From positions 1 through 28,808 of the forward strand of contig CALBOJ010000137.1 in NCBI GenBank assembly GCA_937896835.1: a stretch of 28,808 bases of DNA, given 5' to 3'. The translations under genes were made by a program, and so were the position numbers. Of the stretch, positions 23,182-28,808 are shown one piece after another. The notes below the pieces were generated by a model, which was not told where the DNA came from, searched no databases, and worked only from the letters and a program-made list of their open reading frames with translations. Source of the stretch: an uncultured Collinsella sp. Its GTDB lineage: Bacteria; Actinomycetota; Coriobacteriia; Coriobacteriales; Coriobacteriaceae. Each line of letters opens with the position of its first letter. The stretch's first letter is position 1.

Positions 23182-23424
23182 ATGTCTTGCGGACCGCAGA
23201 TGCCGGCAATGCCGCTTTCGATGGTAAAAGCGGGCGAAACCGTGCGCGTGTCTCGTGTAAAGGGCAATGAGGATATGAAGCACCACCTCAAAGACCTCGG
23301 CTTTGTCGAGGGCAGCGAGATCCACGTGGTGAGCTCGAGTGGCGCCAATATCATCGTCACGGTGCTGGGCGCACGCTTTGGCATCGATTCCAAGGTTGCC
23401 ATGCACATCATGACCGTCGGTTAG
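23182..23424 (+). CDS. feoA: FeoA-family ferrous iron transport accessory protein (first copy)
   Basis: This 80-residue SH3-like protein assists FeoB. The FeoA pattern is present: AGETVRVSRVKGNEDMKHHLKDLGFVEGSEIHVV, then VLGARFGIDSKVAMHIMTV. It has an N-terminal extension MSCGPQMPAMPLS with Cys and Met residues absent from the second copy. AGGAG lies 6 nt before the ATG. It leads a run feoA-feoA-feoB, 40 nt before the second feoA. Confidence 0.88.
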   Translation: MSCGPQMPAMPLSMVKAGETVRVSRVKGNEDMKHHLKDLGFVEGSEIHVVSSSGANIIVTVLGARFGIDSKVAMHIMTVG

Positions 23425-23464
23425 TCGACGGTATTTCTGTACGCACTGAAAGGGGGACAAGTAA

Positions 23465-23686
23465 ATGAAGACGTTGGGTGACGTTAAGGTGGGCGAGAGC
23501 TCTACCATCGTCAAGCTTCACGGTGAGGGCGCGCTTCGCCGCCACCTTATGGACCTGGGGCTCATCAAGGGCACTTCGTTCAAGGTCGTGAAGGTTGCAC
23601 CGCTCGGTGATCCGGTCGAGATCAACGTGCGCGGCTACGAGCTTTCCATCCGCAAGGAGGAGGCCGCCGTCGTCGAGGTTCAGTAA
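23465..23686 (+). CDS. feoA: FeoA-family protein (second copy)
   Basis: This 73-residue SH3-like FeoA protein shows VGESSTIVKLHGEGALRRHLMDLGLIKGT, then VAPLGDPVEINVRGYELSIRKEEAAVVEV. It is the more canonical copy, with the usual PxGDP turn and the L(S/A)hRKxEA ending. AAAGGGGGA precedes its start. It is followed by a 123-nt gap with an inverted repeat before feoB. Confidence 0.9.
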   Translation: MKTLGDVKVGESSTIVKLHGEGALRRHLMDLGLIKGTSFKVVKVAPLGDPVEINVRGYELSIRKEEAAVVEVQ

Positions 23687-23712
23687 GGACTCGCGGCGCA
23701 TATTTCTGCAGA

Positions 23713-23736
23713 TAAAGTTAGGCTTTTCTAACTTAA
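23713..23736. promoter_or_regulatory. Inverted repeat before feoB
   Basis: AAGTTAG-GCTTTT-CTAACTT is a perfect 7-bp inverted repeat (8 of 9 if extended). It lies in the 123-nt gap between the second feoA and feoB and resembles TTAG...CTAA sites of DtxR/IdeR-type iron regulators only loosely. Confidence 0.45.
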
Positions 23737-23809
23737 TGCAGCATCTTTGAAGCACATTATCCAGCCTGCGCGGAGAAAGCAGCGCGGGCAAACAAGGAAG
23801 AAGGATTGA

Positions 23810-26137
23810 ATGGCGGATTCTCAGATCCATGTCGCGCTGGCGGGTAACCCCAACTGCGGCAAGACCACGCTTTTCAACCTGATCACCGGCGCCAACGGCT
23901 ACGTTGGCAACTGGCCCGGCGTCACGGTTGAGAAAAAAGAAGCCAAGCTCCTGAGCGACAAGAACGTTACCATCACGGACCTCCCCGGCATCTACTCGCT
24001 TTCCCCCTACAGCCCCGAGGAGCAGTGCTCGCGCGATTACCTCATGAGCGGCGAGCCCGATGTCGTTGTCCAGGTGGTCGATGCCACCAACCTCGAGCGC
24101 AACCTGTACCTGGCGCTTCAGGTTATCGAGACCGGCCTGCCCGTGGTCGTCGCCCTCAACATGGCCGACTTGGTCGAGAAGAACGGCGACAAGATCGACA
24201 CGGACAAGCTTTCCAAGAAGCTCGGCTGCCCGGTCATGATGATCTCTGCTCTTAAGAACAAGGGCATCACGGAGTTGTTCGATCAGGTCAAGAAGTCCGC
24301 TGCTTCCAAGGGCCAGGTGCCGGAGCACAAGTTCGATTCCTCCATCGAGGACGTTCTTGACCACATCGAGAATAACCTGCCGGCGAGCGTTCCCGCCAAC
24401 AAGCGTCGCTACTACGCTGTCAAGCTGTTTGAGCGCGATGCGGACGCCTGCAAGCTCATCAACCTTACCAAGGAGAAGGCCGCTCGCGTGGAGCAGCTGG
24501 TCGCCCAGTGCGAGCAGGATTGCGACGACGATGCCGAGTCCATCATCACCGGCGAGCGCTATGGCGTGATCGCCCACATCATCGACGAGTGCCTGACCAA
24601 GGCTCCGGCCAAGATGAGCACCTCCGAGAAGATCGACCGCGTGGTTACCAACCGTATCCTGGGCCTGCCGATCTTCGTGGTCATCATGTTCTGCGTGTAC
24701 TACATCGCCGTTTCCACCCTGGGCGGCACGGTGACCGACTTCACCAACGACCAGCTCTTCGGCACCGACGGCTGGTACGTGCTCGGTCAGGGTCGCGACG
24801 CCTATGACGCAGCTGTTGAGGCTGCGGGCGACAACGCCGACTCGGTCGACCCGGCACAGTACGGCCCCTATGTCCCGGGTATCACCACCGCGGTGCATGA
24901 CGCTCTCGTGGCGGGCGGTACCGAGGACGGTGGCCTCGTCGATTCGCTGGTCTGCGACGGCATCGTGGCTGGCATCGGCGCCATCATGGGCTTCGTCCCG
25001 CAGATGTTCCTGCTCTTTGTGATGCTGTCTTTCTTGGAGGACTGCGGTTACATGGCCCGCGTCGCCTTCATCATGGACCGCGTGTTCCGCCGCTTTGGCC
25101 TGTCCGGTAAGTCCTTTATCCCCATGCTCGTGTCCTCGGGCTGCGGCGTCCCCGGCGTCATGGCTACCAAGACCATCGAGAACGAGAAGGACCGCCGCAT
25201 GACGGTCATGACCACCACGTTCATCCCTTGCGGCGCCAAGCTGCCGATCATCGCCCTGCTTATGGGTTCCATCATTGGCGACTCTTCTACCACCGCTGCG
25301 TGGATCAGCCCGCTCTTCTACTTCCTGGGCGTCTTTGCCGTCATTGCCTCGGGCCTCATGCTCAAGAAGACCAAGCTCTTCGCCGGCCGCCCGACGCCGT
25401 TTGTTATGGAGCTTCCTGCCTACCACTTCCCGGCGATCCGCTCTTGGGCGCTGCACGTGTGGGAGCGCTGCTTCGCCTTTATCAAGAAGGCCGGCACGGT
25501 CATCTTTGCGTCCACCGTCGTCGTTTGGTTCCTCTCCAACTTTGGTAGCTACAACGGCGCCTTTGGCTACCTGCCTTCCATGGAGGGCATCCCCGAGGAG
25601 TTCATGGATTACTCCGTGCTTGCCATGTTCGGCAACCTGGTCGCTTGGATCTTCGCCCCGCTCGGCTTTAGCACCTGGCAGGCCACCGCGCTGACCGTCT
25701 CTGGCCTCGTCGCCAAGGAGAACGTTGTCGCCACCGCCGGCTCGCTGCTCTCTGTCGCCGACGCCGGCGAGACCGACCCGAGCCTGTGGACCGCGTTTGC
25801 GGCTATGTTCCCGACCATGGGCGCTTGCGTCGCCTTTGGTGCCTTCAACCTGCTGTGCGCTCCGTGCTTTGCCGCTATCGGCACCATCCGTAACCAGATG
25901 AACTCCGGTAAGTGGACCGCGATTGCCATCGGCTACGAGTGTGCCTTTGCTTGGGTCATCGGCCTGTTCATCAACCAGTTCTATAACCTGCTTGTTCTTG
26001 GGCAGTTTGGTATCTGGACGGTTGTGGCCATCGTGCTGCTGGTTGCGATGCTCTTCCAGATCTTCCGTCCCATGCCCAAGCATGCATGGACCGACGAGGA
26101 CGAGACCAACACTGCTTCCGCCGCAGTTTCCGCTTAA
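23810..26137 (+). CDS. feoB: Ferrous iron transporter FeoB
   Basis: This 775-residue inner-membrane Fe(II) transporter has a cytoplasmic G-protein domain. G1 is GNPNCGKTT (residues 12-20), followed by a switch region with NWPGVTVEKKEA, G3 DLPGIYSLSPYSPEE, G4 NMAD and a G5-like SALKNKG. A helical GDI-type linker (about 170-270) follows. The membrane part has two Gate motifs with the conserved cysteines: VSSGCGVPGVMATKTIENEKDRR and the later LCAPCFAAIGTIRNQ. A periplasmic stretch of about 60 residues after the first helix (LFGTDGWYVLGQG and on) is acidic. GAAGGA precedes the ATG. The feoA pair lies upstream and a Cys-rich FeoB-associated peptide downstream. Confidence 0.97.
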   Translation: MADSQIHVALAGNPNCGKTTLFNLITGANGYVGNWPGVTVEKKEAKLLSDKNVTITDLPGIYSLSPYSPEEQCSRDYLMSGEPDVVVQVVDATNLERNLYLALQVIETGLPVVVALNMADLVEKNGDKIDTDKLSKKLGCPVMMISALKNKGITELFDQVKKSAASKGQVPEHKFDSSIEDVLDHIENNLPASVPANKRRYYAVKLFERDADACKLINLTKEKAARVEQLVAQCEQDCDDDAESIITGERYGVIAHIIDECLTKAPAKMSTSEKIDRVVTNRILGLPIFVVIMFCVYYIAVSTLGGTVTDFTNDQLFGTDGWYVLGQGRDAYDAAVEAAGDNADSVDPAQYGPYVPGITTAVHDALVAGGTEDGGLVDSLVCDGIVAGIGAIMGFVPQMFLLFVMLSFLEDCGYMARVAFIMDRVFRRFGLSGKSFIPMLVSSGCGVPGVMATKTIENEKDRRMTVMTTTFIPCGAKLPIIALLMGSIIGDSSTTAAWISPLFYFLGVFAVIASGLMLKKTKLFAGRPTPFVMELPAYHFPAIRSWALHVWERCFAFIKKAGTVIFASTVVVWFLSNFGSYNGAFGYLPSMEGIPEEFMDYSVLAMFGNLVAWIFAPLGFSTWQATALTVSGLVAKENVVATAGSLLSVADAGETDPSLWTAFAAMFPTMGACVAFGAFNLLCAPCFAAIGTIRNQMNSGKWTAIAIGYECAFAWVIGLFINQFYNLLVLGQFGIWTVVAIVLLVAMLFQIFRPMPKHAWTDEDETNTASAAVSA

Positions 26138-26166
26138 GTCCGAATAAGGATTAGCCCCTTTCCACG

Positions 26167-26199
26167 AGCCCGGGTGTCCCAGCGACACTCGGGCTTTTT
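26167..26199 (+). terminator. feoB intrinsic terminator
   Basis: A 12-bp stem with one wobble (26167-26178 with 26184-26195) is followed by TTTTGG, 29 nt after the stop. Confidence 0.88.
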
Positions 26200-26231
26200 G
26201 GTGGGGGAGATGTGGCGTTTCCGCAGATAAA

Positions 26232-26266
26232 ACCGACCAAAATAAACCTGTCCCTTTTTGGTAGGT
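26232..26266. repeat. Hairpin between feoB and the Cys-rich peptide gene
   Basis: ACCGACCAAAA (26232-26242) and TTTTGGTAGGT (26256-26266) pair at 10 of 11 positions around a 13-nt loop with CCTGTCCC. The design recalls the CTGTC-loop hairpins downstream of aspS. Confidence 0.5.
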
Positions 26267-26312
26267 GGAGAATGGGGTAAAGTAAGTGGTGGCTAACTAG
26301 AGGAGGCTTGCT

Positions 26313-26513
26313 ATGGCACCTATCGATATTGTTGTACTGGCTGTTATCGGCATTGCGTTTGTCGCCGTGTGCGTGCGCATTTATCGCAAGGGCACCTGCG
26401 CCGACTGCGCTCAAGGTGGCGTTTGCACAGGACATTGCTCCAATAAAAAGACCTGCGCCGCACTTAAGGGCGTAGACAAAATCGCCGAAGACTTGGGCCG
26501 CGGTATCAAATAA
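26313..26513 (+). CDS. FeoB-associated Cys-rich membrane protein
   Basis: This 66-residue peptide has one N-terminal transmembrane helix (about residues 4-24). A cysteine cluster C29-x2-C32, C38-x3-C42 and C48 follows, then a short charged tail. The same design is found in small proteins encoded next to feoB in many anaerobes (sometimes called FeoC-like), where an iron-binding accessory role is assumed. GAGGAGG lies 6 nt before the ATG. It is separated from feoB by a terminator, so it probably has its own promoter or depends on read-through. Confidence 0.82.
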   Translation: MAPIDIVVLAVIGIAFVAVCVRIYRKGTCADCAQGGVCTGHCSNKKTCAALKGVDKIAEDLGRGIK

Positions 26514-26582
26514 GGTGAACGGGGACGTCTCTGTTTCTCCTTTTGACGAGTGCCGTGCAATCTGCGATCTGTCGGGTGCTGC

Positions 26583-26617
26583 GCAGTTACTGCTACGATA
26601 GGTACGTCAGTAACTGC
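26583..26617. promoter_or_regulatory. Inverted-repeat operator candidate upstream of the OYE-family gene
   Basis: GCAGTTACTG (26583-26592) and CAGTAACTGC (26608-26617) are perfect inverted copies 15 nt apart. A TACGAT -10-like hexamer (26594-26599) lies between them, and TTGACG at 26543-26548 is a -35-like sequence further upstream, too far to pair with it. The repeat is 31 nt before the start codon. Confidence 0.5.
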
Positions 26618-26648
26618 CGCCGAGCGGCTCAATCGAAAGGAAACCTGC

Positions 26649-28598
26649 ATGGAGTCCTCCGCCTACCCGATGCTCTTTAGCCCGATCAAGGTCGGTACGA
26701 CCGAGGTCAAGAACCGCGTCTTTATGCCGCCGGTATCTACCAACCTGGCCGATCATGGCTATGTGACCGACGACTTGGTCGATCATTACCGTGCCCGCGC
26801 CAAGGGCGGCGTGGGCCTCATCATTACCGAGGTCGTGACGGTCGAGCCCACCTATACCTATCTGCCGGGTGACATGTGCTGCTACGACGACACGTTTATC
26901 CCCGGCTGGGAAAAGCTCGCCGCGGCCGTCCACGAGTATGGCTGCAAGATCATGCCGCAGCTCTTCCACCCCGCCTACATGGCCTTTAACGTTCCGGGCA
27001 CGCCTCGCCTGATCGCTCCGTCCTTTGTGGGCCCGTCTTACGCCCGCGAGGCACCGCGCCCCATCACGGTTGACGAGATCCACGAGCTCACGCACCAGTT
27101 TGGCGACGCCGCCGTGCGTATGCAAAAGGCTGGCGTCGATGGCGTCGAGGTCCACGCGGCGCACGCCCACGGCATGCTCGGCGGCTTTTTGACCCCGCTC
27201 TACAACAAGCGTACCGACGAGTACGGCGGCTCGCTCGACGCTCGCATGCGCTTTTTGCTCGAGGTCATCGCCGAGATTCGCGAGCGCTGCAGCAAGGACT
27301 TTATCATCGACGTCCGCATCTCGGGTGACGAGTACACCGATGGTGGCCTGACCCTCAACGACATGATCTACGTCTCGCGTCGCCTGGAGAAGGCCGGCGT
27401 CGACATGATTCACGTGTCGGGCGGCACCACCATCAAGCGCGGCTCTGCGATTCCCGCCGCCGGCACGCAGCAGGCCTCGCACGCCGCCTGCTCGCGCGAG
27501 ATCAAAAAGCACGTCAACATTCCCGTCGCCACCGTCGGACGTATCAACGAGGCTTGGATCGCCGAGGAGCTGATCGAGGACGGTGCTGCCGATATCTGCA
27601 TGATGGGTCGCGCCAATCTGTGTGATGCCGAGTTCTGCAACAAAGCCGCTGCCGGCAACGCCGACGACATCCGCCCCTGCATTGGCTGCCTGCGCTGCCT
27701 GAACGGCATTATGTTTGGCAAGCGCATCTCCTGCACCGTCAACCCGGACGTGGAGCGCGATGAGGCCGGCTACGAGCCTGCCGCCGAGGCCAAGAACGTA
27801 CTGGTTGTGGGCGCTGGTCCTGCGGGCATGGAGGCAGCCTACATTGCCGCCAAGCGCGGTCACAATGTGGTGCTCGTGGATAAACAGGACGAACCGGGCG
27901 GCGAGATGCGCATCGCGGCCGTTCCGCCGGCAAAGCAGGAACTCACCCGCGTGATCAAGTACCAGTATCGCCGTCTTGCTAAGGCGGGCGTGAAGTGCGT
28001 CTTTGGTACCGAGCTTTCGGCCGAGGACATTCAGCGTGACTACGCGGGCTACGAGGTTGTCCTGGCTTATGGCGCCGAGCCCATCGCCCCGGCCTTCATG
28101 CAGGGATTTAAGCAGGTCATGACGGCCGACGACCTGCTGGGTGGCAAGGCCTTCCCGGGCAAGAAGATTATCATCGTGGGCGGCGGCACCGTCGGTTGCG
28201 AGACGGCCGACTACCTGGCCCCACTGGTCAACGATCTGTCGCCGGCCAATCGCGACGTCACCGTTATCGAGATGACCAAGACGCTCGCCGCCAACGAGGG
28301 TGGTGCCGGTCGCGCGGTGCTCATCACGCGCATGCTCTCCAAGGGCGTCCACGTGCTGACCGAGGCCAAGGTGACCGAGATCACCGAGGATGCCATCAGC
28401 TACGAGAAGGATGGCGAGGCCCACACCATCGCCGATGCCGATACGCTGGTGCTCGCCATGGGCTATCGTCCCAATACCAAGCTGGCCGACGACCTTGCCG
28501 CTGCCGGTGTTGCCACCCACGTGCTGGGCGATGCCAACAAGTGCGGCAACATCCGCGATGCCATCGGCGATGGCTACAAGGTTGCCTGCGAGCTCTAG
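26649..28598 (+). CDS. OYE-family flavin/FeS oxidoreductase fused to an NAD(P)H dehydrogenase (enoate reductase-like)
   Basis: This 649-residue enzyme is built like 2,4-dienoyl-CoA reductase, enoate reductase and bile-acid BaiCD/BaiH. An FMN TIM barrel (about 1-340) carries FLTPLYNKRTDEYGGSLDARMRF. A 4Fe-4S cluster motif follows (C344, C347, C350, C362). Then come an FAD-binding fold (GAGPAG, 388-393) and an NAD(P)H-binding fold (GGGTVG, 511-516). Such enzymes reduce carbon-carbon double bonds of unsaturated acids, steroids or plant compounds. The ATG at 26649 follows AAAGGAAA; upstream in-frame ATG 26550 adds non-homologous sequence across the inverted repeat. The Cys spacing is C-x2-C-x2-C-x11-C, one residue shorter than C-x2-C-x3-C in dienoyl-CoA reductase. 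The substrate is unknown. Confidence 0.9.
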   Translation: MESSAYPMLFSPIKVGTTEVKNRVFMPPVSTNLADHGYVTDDLVDHYRARAKGGVGLIITEVVTVEPTYTYLPGDMCCYDDTFIPGWEKLAAAVHEYGCKIMPQLFHPAYMAFNVPGTPRLIAPSFVGPSYAREAPRPITVDEIHELTHQFGDAAVRMQKAGVDGVEVHAAHAHGMLGGFLTPLYNKRTDEYGGSLDARMRFLLEVIAEIRERCSKDFIIDVRISGDEYTDGGLTLNDMIYVSRRLEKAGVDMIHVSGGTTIKRGSAIPAAGTQQASHAACSREIKKHVNIPVATVGRINEAWIAEELIEDGAADICMMGRANLCDAEFCNKAAAGNADDIRPCIGCLRCLNGIMFGKRISCTVNPDVERDEAGYEPAAEAKNVLVVGAGPAGMEAAYIAAKRGHNVVLVDKQDEPGGEMRIAAVPPAKQELTRVIKYQYRRLAKAGVKCVFGTELSAEDIQRDYAGYEVVLAYGAEPIAPAFMQGFKQVMTADDLLGGKAFPGKKIIIVGGGTVGCETADYLAPLVNDLSPANRDVTVIEMTKTLAANEGGAGRAVLITRMLSKGVHVLTEAKVTEITEDAISYEKDGEAHTIADADTLVLAMGYRPNTKLADDLAAAGVATHVLGDANKCGNIRDAIGDGYKVACEL

Positions 28599-28615
28599 TC
28601 AACCCCTTGTTGCGT

Positions 28616-28662
28616 GGGGGCAGGTTACTTTGCACCAACTTGGTGCATGTAAATCTGGCCCC
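28616..28662. repeat. Nested hairpin after the OYE-family gene
   Basis: TGCACCAA and TTGGTGCA form a tight stem around 28631-28647, flanked by TTAC/GTAA and by GGGG/CCCC arms. No T-tract follows. It looks like an intergenic palindromic repeat rather than a terminator. Confidence 0.45.
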
Positions 28663-28759
28663 ATTGCACCATTGCGGCTTCATGGAGTAGCGCCCGTACG
28701 CATCGAATTTCTCCTCTCATAGATGTGCGGCACAAAGAGCCCCGAGTTCATACTGAACT

Positions 28760-28800
28760 GCCTCCCATTTCTTGGACACAAGAAATGGGAGGCTTTTTTA
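28760..28800 (+). terminator. Strong intrinsic terminator near the window end
   Basis: A perfect 14-bp stem (28760-28773 with 28780-28793, loop GGACAC) is followed by TTTTTTTAT. No gene is seen between 28599 and 28759, so it probably ends the OYE-family transcript. Confidence 0.9.
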
Positions 28801-28808
28801 TGGCTGGA

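Noticed and set aside
23408..26188. A 926-codon minus-strand open frame opposite feoB
   Set aside because: Shadow of feoB in GC-rich DNA; low-complexity composition, no domains.
26607..28520. A 637-codon minus-strand open frame opposite the OYE-family gene
   Set aside because: Shadow of a clearly recognisable enzyme; Gly/Ala/Val/Asp-rich text without motifs.
1..28808. CRISPR arrays, tRNA or rRNA genes, integrase or prophage genes
   Set aside because: No regularly spaced direct repeats, no cloverleaf or TTCGAAT-type arms, and no recombinase-like product were seen by eye.

Overview
The window is GC-rich, densely coded DNA with strong GGAGG-type ribosome binding sites. The gene content is that of an anaerobic gut actinobacterium of the Coriobacteriia; Collinsella or a close relative is my best guess. 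This rests on gene content and style (lactate racemase locus, PEP carboxylase, FeoAAB, LacZ/EbgA-type galactosidase, 2-enoate-reductase-like flavoenzyme, hairpin-rich intergenic DNA). No rRNA marker is present, so the assignment is an inference.

Layout. 1-3125: a terminator of an upstream gene, an EamA/DMT permease, an M20 amidohydrolase, and an MFS transporter reduced to its two ends. 3126-7681: hisS and ppc, each with its own promoter region. 7682-13512: a nickel-pincer lactate racemase locus. larA and a MIP-family channel (LarD-like) run rightward; serB, larB, larC and a TetR regulator run leftward and converge on them. larC carries only the first LarC domain plus a His-rich insert, and no larE or larC2 is present. 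13513-15556: aspS. 15557-22277: a LacI-type repressor divergent from a GH2 beta-galactosidase and its EbgC-like partner, with three identical operator-like palindromes in the divergent region, then an APC amino-acid permease. 22278-22948: a 223-bp MITE-like inverted-repeat element and an HPr-like protein with aspartate at position 46. 22949-26513: ferrous iron uptake (feoA, feoA, feoB, a Cys-rich membrane peptide). 26514-28808: an Old Yellow Enzyme/NAD(P)H dehydrogenase fusion enzyme and two hairpins, the last a strong terminator.

How the parts work together. LarB and LarC belong to the pathway that makes the nickel pincer cofactor used by LarA, and the MIP channel would pass lactic acid. The TetR protein is a plausible local regulator. 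The GH2/EbgC pair should hydrolyse beta-galactosides under LacI-type control. The Feo proteins import Fe(II).

The most unusual signal is in the non-coding DNA. Two long hairpins (7703-7829 and 10227-10351) each begin 21 nt after a stop codon. They share a conserved skeleton, while their 29-bp outer arms and the inner stem bases differ between copies yet remain self-complementary. A second hairpin family (TTTCCG...CGGAAA arms with a TGTCT-containing loop) lies downstream of aspS (two tandem copies) and serB (a looser copy).
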